DNA from: Elmis aenea
Taxonomy: Eukaryota; Arthropoda; Insecta; Coleoptera; Elmidae
Direction: 5' to 3'
Assembly (NCBI GenBank): GCA_947652605.1
Contig: OX393578.1
Location: 32,927,470 to 32,991,469 of the forward strand
Length of the DNA stretch: 64,000 nucleotides
Shown: one piece after another, positions 10,770 to 22,243 of the stretch
How the letters are laid out: each line of letters starts with the position of its first letter
How positions within the stretch are numbered: the stretch's first letter is position 1
Position numbers and translations under genes: made by a program
Notes under the pieces: model-generated
Databases searched by the model: none
The model's input: the letters and a program-made list of their open reading frames with translations, nothing else
What the model was told of the DNA's origin: nothing

Positions 10770-12598
10770 CTAAAAATTTAAAAAAAAAACAAATTAGTCT
10801 TCTAGCGAAATTAGAGATATTTATAGAAACAATTAGGTTTTGTTGTGAATATACAAAAACAAATCTTATACCTAAACCGCATATGGCAGTAGATTTATTA
10901 CAACCGATATTATTTGAACAAAATGCAAAATAAGTAAATTTAAACTTGTATTTTTGATTAGGTAAAGTACCTTAATTTTTCTTCTTGAATAGTTTTATGA
11001 TTTTTATGAAAATTACTAGTGTTTTCAAGAATTTAATGAAAAATTCATGTTAAAATAGTCCATAATTCATAATTCATAGTTAAGTAGGTTAATAATAATC
11101 TTGTTATATTTATCTAAGGGATTGGATGTAGTTATCCTTTTATCGGGAATAATCTGTGTCAACCGCATCCTTTTATCAGGACTTATCAGATCGTCACTGG
11201 GATTAATTTCATTTGTTTGACCTTAATGTTCAATTACTCTTGAAATTTATAAACCGCACTATAACCTTATTTTTAAATTATTATGAATATTAATAAATTT
11301 ACATCAGTAAACATTAAATAAATGACAGAACGCCAACGACTACATTTTTTAGTTTTTAATAATTGTTCTTGGCTTCTTGTTTATATTAATCACAACAACA
11401 CTTATTAAACACGAATTGGTTTCCTTGGGCTAAAGATGCATCATAAAAACTGTCTTGGCAAATTTTAATAAAAGCATGAATTCTCACAAGCTAAAACGAT
11501 TAAAACAAAATTGGAGGAAGCTTTTAATTACGTAGGCAACAGATTAAATGAAGAAAACTTAGGAAAAATATCCCCGCAGATATTAAAAAAAGAAGATATT
11601 TTTAAATTTCTTATAACGATTTTTATATTGTTAATGATTAGGTATACATATAATTAATAATAAAATAAATTTTTTTTTTTTTAAATGTATTACGTTTCTT
11701 GTTATGTTTTTGTGCTTATATACATTATTATGACAACCTTATAACAGCAAATTTACATGAAAAAGTAAATTTTCTTTTATGCACAGGCTGTATATTTTAA
11801 AAATTAGTTTTTAATTCAATTGAGTTCAAACTTAAAACATTTTCAAATTCAAAAAGTAAATTCATCAACTACAGTTGAATCTAATTAGCTCATCAGGTCA
11901 TAATTAAAACTCCTTATACGAGTATAACATTTAATTATAATGTGTTCCAGATCAAAAGTTTCAAAAAACAACATCTGTCTGTACATTAACAGACTGTCAT
12001 CGTTCTTAAATTGTTTTTTTTTCCGAATACTATTCTGAAATTATTTTTTGTCAAATAATATAATGATTTTAAAACTGAAAACAAAATGTTGGCATCAACA
12101 CGATTACCTATAGACCTACTGATTCTTAAATATACATTTTTAACGTAGATTGTATTTGCAATCCGCTTACTATGACGCATTAAGTAAATTTGTTGACCAT
12201 ACACATAAGGTGACGTTTATCAACCAGACGCAGAAGGCTAAAATAAGAACAATAAAAACTAACTCGTCAGAAAGATGAATAGCACGACCAAAAATTCTTT
12301 GCACGACATAAAAAGTTACCTACTTACTTGCATCTGTGTTATTTGTAAAAAAAAAATAGTTAGTTATTGTAAGTCGATGTAATATCGCCATGCTGGCTTT
12401 TTGTCTATCGAGGGCTGAGAATTTTTTTAATAACAAATACATTATAGCGCCCGAAAATTCAATAAACACGCCTTGGTTTTGAATTGTTTAATAAAAGTAA
12501 CGATATTGATATACGCATTACGCTATCGTATAATACGTTAATATTGCTATTTATGGCATAATATTGTGTTGCACATAGTTTTAAGTCATTGATATGTA
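10770..12598 (-). other. Intron of the CxxCxxC gene, no other feature seen
   Basis: This is A+T-rich intronic DNA. Small frames on both strands lack splice or domain support. Confidence 0.5.
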
Positions 12599-13269
12599 TA
12601 CAGTGTGTCCAAAAGGTATGGAATATGCTATATATCTCAGCAATTATCCACTTTAGGGAAAAATGTTTTGAATAAAACCACCATAAGACAAAATTAAATA
12701 TATTTTTTCGAATAATAAAAGCGCAATGAAAAACAATTGAATTTTTTTAAATGACAAGGTACCCCTATATTATATTCATTGCTAGAGATTTTTTTCTCTT
12801 TTCAATGATGCAAAACTTTAGTATTTATTTCTAACAAAACATCATAAGAACTAATTTTTTTGACGAAATCTACAATAAGTGTTCAAACTGTGAACTATTT
12901 ACAGCTTGGCAATGATAAACTCGGTTTTTAAACGCGTTTATAACATTCACAACTATTTCAGGTGTAATTTCTCTAATACGATCTTTTAAATTTTAGATAT
13001 GCTCGGGCTTCTTAGCATAAACTTAATTTTTAAGGTGGCCCCATTATTGAAAAGAGACAAAAATTCTCTATCAAATGAGAATAATGTAGGGGTACCTTTA
13101 AAAAAATTCAATTGTTTTTCATTGCGCTTTTGTTATTCGAAAAAAATATTTTAATTTTGTTTTATGGTGGAAAACTAAGTACCACGCAACTTTTATTCAA
13201 AACATTTTTCGCTAAAGTGGATATTTACTGAGATATATAGCATATTCCATACCTTTTGGACACACTGTA
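12599..13269 (-). mobile_element. Mariner fold-back element (CAGTGTGTCCAAAAGG ends)
   Basis: The ends are TACAGTGTGTCCAAAAGGTA and its inverse, with TA duplication. The arms pair over roughly 215 bp (12599-12815 with about 13045-13269). The centre holds a minus-strand mariner transposase C-terminal remnant, so the left arm is the natural 3' flank and the right arm its inverted copy. It lies in the large intron of the CxxCxxC gene. Confidence 0.8.
12871..13010 (-). pseudogene. Mariner transposase C-terminal fragment
   Basis: The minus strand reads KPEHI, a stop, NLKDRIREITPEIVVNVINA, FKNRVYHCQAV, and after a one-base shift near 12900 NSSQFEHLL and TAG. The R-I-R-E-I...F-x-x-R-x-x-x-C...FEHLL pattern is the last 45 residues of a mariner transposase. 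There is no catalytic residue in what remains. Confidence 0.75.
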
Positions 13270-14390
13270 TAATGTAATAATCATCAATGATTAATTTCTG
13301 TATGGTTTATATTTTAGTAGGTTTTCCTCTATTTGTATTAATTCATTCGCTTCTTTTATATGTCTTTCCTTACATCAAGTACTTGTTTTAAAATCACAGA
13401 CAGCTATATATTCAAAAGGTTTTAACATTAAAATGAAAATTGCGATTGCTGGAACACTAAATCTTTTCAAAAAATAGAGTTGTCGTGAACATTTTTTTGT
13501 ATTAATTTTGTCATGCAGACTCGGTGTTTTAAATGTTCAAAACCAAAATTAAATTTAATTACAGCAAATAAAGATCATACACAACAGTAATGTAACTTTA
13601 ATAGAATAATTAAATCATTTTGACAGTAAATATTTCTTCGGCCAATTTTTTTGCGCTTGTGTCTTGCAAAACATATTTTTTCATTGTCTTGCTAAATTCG
13701 TTTTGATCATTGTTTATCTTTTCTGTCGTTCATATGCTAGTAACTTATTTTCTTGGACTGAAAAATTCATTTTATGAAAAATTGTCGTTCTTAAATGTAT
13801 AACTTAATAGTTGATTTTATATAATACACACAATCGTGATATTTTCAATAAAAATAACTGCGGATTAATTTCAATCACAAAGCCATGCATAATTTTTATT
13901 TAAAAAAATACAAGTTTCGTTTTATTTGCTCGCATTGTTAGTATCATATTTGTAATGCTTTTTTTGCAATACTGTTGGATAATGATTCATTTTCATAAAT
14001 ATGTAACACAGTGACGTTTTTTTGTGTCAATATGTAGATGCAATTTAATCTCAAAGTCGTTTTGCAACGAAATGATTCATTCTTCTATTGTTGAGCAATT
14101 ATACAATCAATTATTTAATTAACTGTTGTGTTGTAATTTTCTATATCCTTCAAACTGTCATACATCGTGTATATCCACATTACGTTTCCTGTTTCTGTAT
14201 ATTTGCATTAAATGAGTTATTATTTTTATTTACAATGAACTAATAATCAAGTTTCTTATACTGGTACCGTATTAAACTCAAAATGATCAAAAACAAGACC
14301 TTTTAATTTTAAAAGACACCTCTATGAGAGTTTTGGAAAAATGTTTGTGATTGTAAAAATTAATTAAAAATATATGGACATATTGTTATT
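13270..14390 (-). other. Intronic A+T-rich DNA, nothing recognised
   Basis: It lies inside the large intron of the CxxCxxC gene. No frames with domain likeness and no clear repeats with partners were seen. Confidence 0.45.
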
Positions 14391-15331
14391 CACCGGGAGA
14401 TCCAGTTTGACTGTCGCAACCCTATAACTTTTTAGTTATTGAAAATAACCCCAACAAACCTTATATTTTTGGAAACGGCGACAAATTCTCTATTAAGTGA
14501 TGTGCATTTGTTATCTCTACGATGACGTATGTCAAATCCGCGATAGTCAACTGTTTTTTTTTTTTTAATTACATGGTATACATTTTTTTTGTTGATTGGG
14601 ATAGATAATTTAATTTTGAATCCGATCATTTATTAAAAAAATATGCATGCATAAGAAAATTTTCGAGAAAAATCGGTTCAAAATTTATTCAAATTATAGC
14701 AAACTGTCTATTAACATAACAAAAAAACGATCAAATCTTAAAAATTATACTGTAACTATCAATGGAAATGTATAAAAAATTAATTTTTAAATAAAAATAA
14801 AAACAAATAATAAATGTCGACATAAAAAATTAGACTTTAATGTGTTCAAAGTGGCCGCCCCCGCTTCCAAACAAAGTTGTCCTTTATTTGTAACTGCTAA
14901 TTTTTTATGTCAACGTTTATTATTTGTTTTTATTTTTATTAAAAATTAATTTTTAATACATTTCTATTGATAGTTAGGTATAGCATAATTTTTAAGATTT
15001 GATCGTTTTTTGTTCTGTTAAATAGACTGTTTGCTATGATTTGAATAAACTTTGAACCGATTTTTCTCGGATTTTTTTTAGTATGCATACTTTTTTAATA
15101 CGTGATCGTATTCAGAACTAAATTCTCTATCCGAATCAACAACAAAATTTATACTATGTTATTAAAAACAAAAAAACAGTTGCCTATCGCAAATTTGACA
15201 TACGTCATCGAAGAGATAACAAATGCCCATCACTTAATAGAGAATTTGTCGCCGTTTTCAAAAATATAAAGCTTGTTGGCGTTATTATAAATAATTAAAA
15301 AGTAACAGGGGTGCGACTGAATCACCCGGTA
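14391..15331 (-). mobile_element. Mariner fold-back element, nearly complete palindrome
   Basis: The ends resemble TACCGGGTGATTCAGT...CGCACCC and its inverse. The two halves pair over about 450 bp, including the AGTGATG/GCATTTGTTATCTCT block (14498-14520 with 15210-15235). The short centre encodes, on the minus strand, FGSGGGHFEHIKV and TAA (14830-14880), a mariner transposase terminus. It is related to the 17471-19336 element and the fragment at 51900-52480. Confidence 0.75.
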
Positions 15332-15414
15332 TAAATCTAAGCCTAATATAACTTGAGTGTATTAAGAAATTGATTAGTTTCTTATAAGTTTATGAAATAA
15401 ATTATTGATATTAG

Positions 15415-15978
15415 CAGGGGTTTGGAGCGGTCCAATTTTCTAGTTGCTCCGCTCCAGCTCCGCTCCGGCATCAAGATGCCTGCTCCAGCTCCGCTCCCGC
15501 TCCGCTCCGCGCTCCAAATATTAATAAAATAAGTTTTTTTATTTAAAAATTTGTTTTTTAAAACAAAGCTAAAATTTTATGAGATATGTGGAAATGGACA
15601 AAAAATTACAATATTTGACCCTAAGAAACAAGTGAAGTTAAATAAATGAACAAATTATTGATCTTCAAAAGTTAAAAAAAGAAAAAAAAGTTCTTTAAAA
15701 TTTTTCAAAATTCAAATACAAAATAATAAAAATTAATATTCAGAAAAGTTACATTATAATAATTTTACTTAAAAATAATCAACTTTAGTTTATTTATAAT
15801 TTTATTAAATATTACCTATACCCATGAGAATAATTCATCAAAAAATAATAATTGTAGTTTATAATAGTAAAGTGGAGCAGTGGAGCAATCAAAATTATTT
15901 GCTCCGGGCTCCGCTCCCGCTCCGGACAAAAACCCATTGCTCCACTGCTCCGCGCTCCAGCTCCGCTCCAAACCCCTG
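15415..15978. mobile_element. Nonautonomous hAT element with GCTCC subterminal repeats, target duplication GATATTAG
   Basis: It starts CAGGGGTTTGGAGCGG and ends with the exact reverse complement. GATATTAG lies on both sides (15407-15414 and 15979-15986). Both subterminal zones are runs of GCTCC/GCTCCG units, very G+C-rich against an A+T-rich core. Such arrays are typical of transposase-binding subterminal repeats in hAT elements. It contains no transposase. The short frames across it are by-products of the repeats. Confidence 0.9.
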
Positions 15979-16753
15979 GATATTAGTCCAAGTAAAATTC
16001 ATGATTTTATTATAAAGGATACGATTGGACTGAAATTAATTAAGGAGTTAAAATGTAGGTACTTTGAACAATCAGCGAGTAATAAAAAAACGTGAATACA
16101 AAAATATAAAACTTTAAATTAATAGTCACAAAAAAACATTTGCAATTTGAAGTAATAATTTTTTTTTTATACTTTAACACATCCTTTTATTTATTAAAAC
16201 AACACGTTTTTTTATTCCTTTTTATTTTATATTAATTTATTGTTGTGATAGTGGTATAAACTGTTCCTAGATATCTTATATCTTGAGTTTTTAGAAGGTT
16301 GTCTGATAGCATAGTTAAAAAATCTATGAAGATTAATCAAGTTCAATATTTACATATTTTGATCCTAGGAAATTAATTACATATCGCAGCAAAATTTTAT
16401 CGAACCTTGAAACGCAATTCAACCATGAATATTTTTTGTTAAAGTGTCAATAAATACATATTTTCCATTATACTTCAACATGTCCTCGCTATTTGTTGTT
16501 TCAACAATATATTACAACGCGTATATGAATTATTGCGCGCCGGTAATTATAAATTTTTCATTTCAAGATGTGCACCATAAATAGGTTTAACCTTCGTTCT
16601 CTATTCTCAAATAACCTTAGTGCCATGTTACACTTACGCTAAAAATGCGAGATTTATGTTCTATTTATTATTAAATAATTTTAAATCGGAGCAATATATT
16701 TGAATTCGCATTACATAATTTTCGCATTACATAATTTTGTTGTATAGAATAGA

Positions 16754-16826
16754 AAGACTAATTAAAATTTGTTTCTTGGTCATCTATTCTGAATAGATGA
16801 TCAAGAAACAAATTTTAAATAGTCTT
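16754..16826. repeat. 73-bp near-perfect palindrome
   Basis: Two 35-base arms (AAGACTAATTAAAATTTG... and its inverse) with about two mismatches surround a three-base centre. Transcribed, it would form a long hairpin. No terminal motif or target duplication shows, so it may be the core of a tiny element, a microRNA-like hairpin or a chance replication product. Confidence 0.55.
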
Positions 16827-16967
16827 AAGCAGTCATTTTAGAAAATATATAGAGCCTTAAAGAGTATAATTAGTTGATTTTTCAGATAAAGTTTTAACAT
16901 TAATCCGAAATTATAAAAAGAATGGTAGGTAATAGAAAAAAATATTTAATTTGTGTGGAAATGTAGT

Positions 16968-17150
16968 TTACGTTGAATGTGCTGGTTTGGCTGGGACAAT
17001 CTCGGTTTTGAAGTTATGTTCTAAAAGGTGTTCCTGTCGGTTTCGCGTTCGTCCCAGTTTCTTAAAAGAAATTGATCCGCGCAGGCAACAAAAAAGGAGA
17101 GGAGCTAAGAAAAAGTGTTTTAATGCCATAATGTTGTGAAAAGTCTGCAC
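16968..17150 (-). CDS. Candidate small secreted peptide ORF (weak)
   Basis: The minus-strand ORF contains, from the second Met at 17129, MALKHFFLAPLLFCCLRGS, which looks like a cleavable signal sequence, followed by a basic, Cys-free tail of about 30 residues. The segment is richer in G+C than its surroundings. There is no splice or polyadenylation evidence, the opposite strand is open over the same span, and I recognise no family. It could be noncoding. Confidence 0.15.
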   Translation of the reverse strand: MQTFHNIMALKHFFLAPLLFCCLRGSISFKKLGRTRNRQEHLLEHNFKTEIVPAKPAHST

Positions 17151-17883
17151 GGGTAATAATTAATAAAAACGACCATGTACTAAATCAGAATTAAAATTAT
17201 CTGAAAAATCGATAATAACTTTTGTTTCATGTTACAGACTTTTTAATGGCCACTTTTATTATGTACAATAGTATAAAACGTCATATTGACAGGCGTTATT
17301 AGCGAAAAAATTAGATTAACAACAATTCCTCAAGCGACGCACACAGAAATGAACGATTACAATGTATGGCGAAAGTCATTTGGTGGTCACACCAGTTTAT
17401 TTTGTTCATCGTTACATTAATGGTTTAAGCCGTGATTAAATAATCTTTTACGTAACACGCGGTATACATATACAGGGTGATAATTTTTTAAATCGTTCAA
17501 AATTCTTTACCGAATGACGTTCAAATATTTTTTCTACGATGAAATATGTCAGACTGGTGAGTCAATTTATTATTTTTTAATTGCATGGTATACTTTTTTA
17601 TTGATTCTGATGGAGAATTAAATTCTAAATTCGATAGGGCATTATAAAAATAAGCATACATAGAAAACATTTTGACAATAAACTTTAAAATTAACTATTA
17701 TTTTTCAAAAAATCTTGTATTTGACTAGACAAAACACGATCGCTGTAGTTATCGACATTTTATAACTTGTCTAATTGTGTTTTATCATTATTTGACGAAA
17801 AATCATTACTTGGTGAGCATTAAATAAAAACGCCTTAAGTACCTAGGTATACACTAACAGAAGCAAATTAGCAGAAAGTCCAT

Positions 17884-18491
17884 TTTCAGTAGTAATATAA
17901 CAAGTGCATTAAAAATTATCGATAATTTTTCGTCAATATACCCGAATGCAAGTTGAGCTGGATTTTTTCTGATTCATCTTGCATCAGTGAAGAGTTGTCA
18001 AAAATTATAGATTATTTGCAATGCACGAATTATATTTTGTCAGAAAATTTCCTTCAACTAACCTACATGTCAAATTAAATGTATGTTATGTCAAATTTTA
18101 CAAGTACTGTCAGAGTGCGTCTGGGGTGTGGTTTAATGTATATTAAAGTAACGCTACTGGTCGCCAAAATTTGTCAACAAATTATCTAGACCAAAATATT
18201 TAATTCACTCTCCAAATTTATATTTTTGACCAATCACAAACTGAGATTTCTTAGAAACGACCAATAAACGCATGAAAATCTGTTAATTGCGAAAAGTAAA
18301 TTATTAGTGTATGATTATGTTTATTGGTCGTTTCTAGGAAATCTGAGTTTGTTATTGGTCGAAAACAAGAGGATCAACATCTGACAGGGGAAAGTAAAAT
18401 TATTACCGTGTAATAATGCTGTTATTGGTAGTCTCTAGAACATATAAGATTAGTGATTGGTTGAAAACGCAAATTTGACAGGTAAAGGTAA
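17884..18491 (+). repeat. Dispersed ~610-bp repeat, second copy inverted at 46857-47505
   Basis: The AGTAATATAACAAGTGCATT block, the TTTTTTCTGATTCA block and the GACCAATAAACGCATGAAAA block reappear in opposite orientation and reverse order at 46857-47505. Internally it has its own palindromes around the GACCAATAAAC and CTGATTCA motifs. There is no coding content; it is a nonautonomous element of unknown class. Confidence 0.7.
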
Positions 18492-18499
18492 TTTTCAAT

Positions 18500-18908
18500 C
18501 ACGGTCTACTACAAAGGTTGGGAAACTCCCATATAAAACCGACTGAGGCCGGTAACTAGTTCCGTAAATTATCCCACAGAGGCGATAAGTCTAAGAACCA
18601 TTCGCCATAAATGATCACTAGATGGCGATACGTCTAAGAACCGGTTCGTGCGCAAGATTTTGACATAATCAGCGAGATTTATAAGCTTTCGCTTAAAAAA
18701 TTCGAATTTAATCAATCAGATGATGTATATAAAAATGTTTTAATTGAATTTTTAAGTCAGGTTTGTTTAAAATAGGTTCTTAAACTTAATCGCCATCTAA
18801 CGGATTTTTATGGCGAATGGTTCTTAGACTTATCGCCGTCTAACGGAAATTTATGTCGAAAAGTTCCAGATTTTTTGACAGGCTTCCTAACCTGTGTAGT
18901 AGACCGTG
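18500..18908. mobile_element. Nonautonomous hAT-type element, target duplication TTTTCAAT
   Basis: It starts CACGGTCTACTAC and ends GTAGTAGACCGTG. TTTTCAAT lies immediately outside on both sides (18492-18499 and 18909-18916). The GGCGATAAGTCTAAGAACC motif occurs in direct and inverted positions. At 409 bp with an 8-bp duplication it is a typical short hAT-like element, inserted at the edge of the 17884-18491 repeat. Confidence 0.8.
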
Positions 18909-19909
18909 TTTTCAATTAAATACTCACCAAATAATAATTTTTCGTCGAAAAATAATAAAACGTAATTAGACAAGTTATAAACTGTCGATAACTACAATGA
19001 TCGTGTTTTGTTTAGTCAAATACATGTTGTGAAAAACAGTAATTAATTTTAAACTAATTTTTCTAAAAATTTTCCCATGTATATGCTTATTATTTTAATG
19101 GACTATCGAATTTAGAATTGAATTCTCTATCAGAATCAGTAAAAAAAGGAAACATGTAATTTAAAAAAAAAGTTGACTATCACTAGTCTCACTTATTTCA
19201 TCGTAGAAAAAAAAAACGTTTGAACGTCATTCGATACAGAATTTTTCACGATTTACAAAAATAAAGGATTTACAGGAGCTCCCTCTTAAAATAACAAAGT
19301 TATACGGGTGCGACAGTCAAACTGAATCACCCTGTATATTTTTAATTTAAATAGTGCCTAACATAAACTTAAATTATAATGTGTTGTTAAATATAAACTA
19401 ATAATTTATGTTTGCCTTGAAACGAATATTTCTGATAAATATTTTAAAATAACAGAAAGTCGAAGCTTTGTTATCTGCTCCACTGCAAAAATAATAATGT
19501 TTGTAGATAAAGTATGGTAGTGTTTTGCTCATCTAAAAGCAATAAGAGGTAAAACCGTTGTTTTAACACCAAATAAAGTGAGAAATCTTGAAACAAGTAA
19601 ATAAATGACATTCGACTGTCTTTGTTAAGTACTGCAATAAAACAATTTTTTATGTTACTCACAAAAAGTTTATATTCTAATTAGGTAAATAATCAATTGA
19701 GATATGAACATACTTTCATACTTATAATTTATATTGACAACAAATTAATTGCTGATTATGTTTTAGAAACTGATAAAATAATGAGTCAATTAACCGATAA
19801 CGTCAAATATAATGTAGAAATAATGGATGTTACTTAACAGGGACTATTAGTTAATGACAATCATGAGAAAAATTTCACGTGAATAAAATTAAAATAATTT
19901 AATACTTAC

Positions 19910-19929
19910 TACTGGCATGATTTGCACAT
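19910..19929 (-). CDS. Exon 1 (coding part) of the 331-residue CxxCxxC protein
   Basis: On the minus strand ATGTGCAAATCATGCCAGTA is followed by a consensus donor GTAAGT. Six codons (MCKSCQ) and two bases are left, exactly the phase needed by the acceptor at 10769, giving MCKSCQYC. Without splicing the frame stops at once (TAG), and the overlapping second ATG leads to an early stop after splicing, so this start is preferred. The 5' untranslated region probably lies in 19930-20150. The 9.1 kb intron contains four mariner-type or hAT elements and a dispersed repeat. Confidence 0.6.
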
Positions 19930-20963
19930 CGCTGAGGTGTCACAGCCACCCACACGCTAGTTCCTAGAATACTGAAATCCACTTCTGTTTTACTCGATCA
20001 AACAATTCTTTTATCAATCTCGTGATAACAATTGGAAAGTCTCATGTGACAAGTGTGTTACTTTAACGTTAACTTACACTTTTCTACTTTGTGGCTGTCA
20101 CGTTCCTTTGCAACTGCTGAAAAAGTAAATTCACTATTGTTAACACTTTTACCTTGAACTGTTATCAGTCTTAAAACGTTTAAAAATATTTTTTAAACAT
20201 AATGGTCAACACAATTATTGATGTAAATTGCAAGTTAATACGCTTGACGTAAATGTAGCACTAATCGGACCTAATTATGTTAATCAACACGTGATACAAA
20301 TTCTGTTTAGGGATTTTTTCTGTAACGAGTCACAATTGTTATTTAAACGCTGTATATGCATCACTTCTGTAAATTAACTAATTTGTTATTCATAAGCTTA
20401 TGTTTACGGTTACTGACAAATTTTTAAATAGTTTTTTTTTTTTAACTGTACAGGGTGGCCTATTTTCGATGCCCATACAGGGTACCTCGATTATTATCAG
20501 AGATAGAAAAAACTAAGTCTCGATTTCTTTTGTCAACTTTTGATATCTTTTTTAGTTTTCGAAATATAGCCAAAAACCGATTTTTGGCACTTTTCAAAAA
20601 TGTTAAATATCTCGCTTAAACGAAAAGATAGAGGAAAACTTTTTTAGCATGGTTTTTTGTCCTTAATAAAATAGCGATGTTATTTTTTTTTACTCATACG
20701 AATATTGATATGTATATTACACCTAAAATTCTTATTTTAAAATTTTAAATGGCCACTATAGTTGGCTTTGACATGAATCGAAAGCTTTTTTTTGCGCTTT
20801 TTAAAAACATATAATTTTCTTATGGTTGCTATTTAAAATAAGAAAGTAAGGTGTAATATATCTGTTACGGTCAATTCGATTATTCAGGGCAGTTACCATA
20901 ATGCTTGGTCATAATAAATAATGACCGATAAAATCAGGCAATTTAATAATTTTGTATTTGCCT

Positions 20964-21424
20964 CAGGGCATGAAACCGGTTTTTTAAACCGGTTTAAAAA
21001 ACCGGTTAACCGTTATTTTTTGTCAGAAAAAGTGATTTTTAACCAAAACCGAAACCGTTATTTTTAAAGGCAAAAAAAACGGTAACCTTTAACCAAAATA
21101 ATAAAAAACCGGTTTTTTTAACGTCTTTTTTTTTTAATAAAAATTACGATGAAAAATACAAAATCTGTAGTAAATGCGATTAGTTTACCAAAAGTCATTA
21201 CTGAACTCTTGATTGTACATTTATTATAAAATTATAAATAAATAATATCCTTTCATACTTTGCATTCCTGATCTAAATAATTTTAAAAACCGGTTAATTT
21301 AACCGGTTTTTTCTAAACCGGTTTTTTGCGAATAAAACCGGTTTTTCAACAAAAACCGTTATAAAAATAAAGTTCTCGATTTCGGTTAACCGTTAACCAA
21401 CATTTTTTTCGGTTTCGAGCCCTG
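20964..21424. mobile_element. hAT MITE with AAACCGGTTT repeats, target duplication ATTTGCCT (copy 1)
   Basis: It starts CAGGGCATGAAACCGGTTTT and ends TTCGGTTTCGAGCCCTG, with ATTTGCCT exactly on both sides (20956-20963 and 21425-21432). Both subterminal zones are built of AACCGG/CCGGTT and TTAACCGTTAACC units, around a 200-bp A+T-rich core. It has no transposase. Copy 2 lies at 37570-38027 and is nearly collinear. Confidence 0.9.
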
Positions 21425-21676
21425 ATTTGCCTACGACAATCTAGGATAATTTATTACATTGCCCGGTCATTATAAATACTGCTATTTCTCTGGTCACATT
21501 AATTAAAAAATAAATAGAAACTCTAGGATTTCATTTTTTTGTGTGTATATTGTATCGTAGGCATAATGTGAAATCCGGCTTTTTACAAAACGCCTAGGCA
21601 TTTTATAAAAAGCCGGCAAAAGGAGCAAATTATGACTTTTCTTAAACCCATACATTTGTGTTCATACAAAAAAAAG

Positions 21677-21749
21677 CTTTAACCAACCTTTAACCTGACC
21701 CTCATTCATTTGGTCAGTAGTAGAGGGTTAGGTTAAAGGTTGGTTAAAG
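21677..21749. repeat. 27-bp inverted repeat (hairpin)
   Basis: CTTTAACCAACCTTTAACCT... and its inverse (one mismatch) flank a 19-base loop. It is probably structural debris of the surrounding element. Confidence 0.6.
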
Positions 21750-21835
21750 ATTTTTTTAAAATAAATAATAAAAATGAAGCTAATAGGTTTGTTTTTCTTA
21801 AAAACAATTAGGCCGGCATTTTATTATTTGCCTAG

Positions 21836-22243
21836 TCAAAACACGAGATGCTCGTTTTGCGGCAACAAACGTTGTGTAATTTGCACTTTGTAAGGGAAAA
21901 GATGCAAGTCGCCCTTCAAAATGCGCCGCAATGTCGTTGCAGACAAGCCCAACTGCAATGCACGGCGTCGATGCGATGTGTTTGGGTTTTCACGAACATC
22001 GGCTTCTACGGCAGCGATATTTTCGTTTGAGCGCCTTGGTCTCGGTCTTCTGGGTTGCCACTTGGTCGCACAACTGCCGGTGGCCATAAATTTTTGCACC
22101 AAATTGCGAATTGTGGTGTGTGAAAGCCGTGTTTCACGCGGATGTAAACGTTTGTAGGCACGTTGCGTTTTGACAATGGAGGACCCATTTTCAAAATGCA
22201 ATTTGACGATTTCTGCTCGTTGTATCGGTGTTAGATGATTCAT
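21836..22243 (-). pseudogene. Mariner/rosa-type transposase N-terminal DNA-binding domain
   Basis: From ATG at 22243 the minus strand reads MNHLTPIQRAEIVKLHFENG, later SHTTIRNLVQKFMATGS, PRRPRPRRSNENI, ALQLGLSATTLRRIL and KGDLHLFPYKVQITQRLLP before a stop. This is a paired helix-turn-helix: first helices with an E-I-V-K-L core, a GRPR-like hinge (here PRPRRS), then a second HTH with the L-G-L-S-x-T-T-L-R-R-I-L motif and a P-Y-K-V-Q linker. The frame ends about ten residues later, so the whole DDE catalytic domain is gone. It is the complement of the C-terminal fragment kept at 40086-40647. Confidence 0.85.

Larger units (their letters stand above)
16096..17470 (-). other. Intronic DNA with one palindrome and one small ORF
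   Basis: Apart from the palindrome at 16754-16826 and the candidate small ORF at 16968-17150, nothing is recognisable here. Confidence 0.45.
17471..19336. mobile_element. Mariner-type inverted-repeat element carrying two nested insertions
   Basis: The ends are TACAGGGTGAT and GACAGTCAAACTGAATCACC CTGTA, flanked by TA. The outer arms (17471-17828 and about 18905-19336) pair, with matching blocks ATTGCATGGTATAC and TAGACAAG. Between them lie a 600-bp dispersed repeat (17884-18491) and a hAT element (18500-18908), both later insertions. No coding sequence of the element remains. Confidence 0.75.

Noticed and set aside
15824..16095. Two overlapping ORFs rich in Pro, Ala and Ser
   Set aside because: They are produced by the GCTCC repeats of the hAT MITE 15415-15978.
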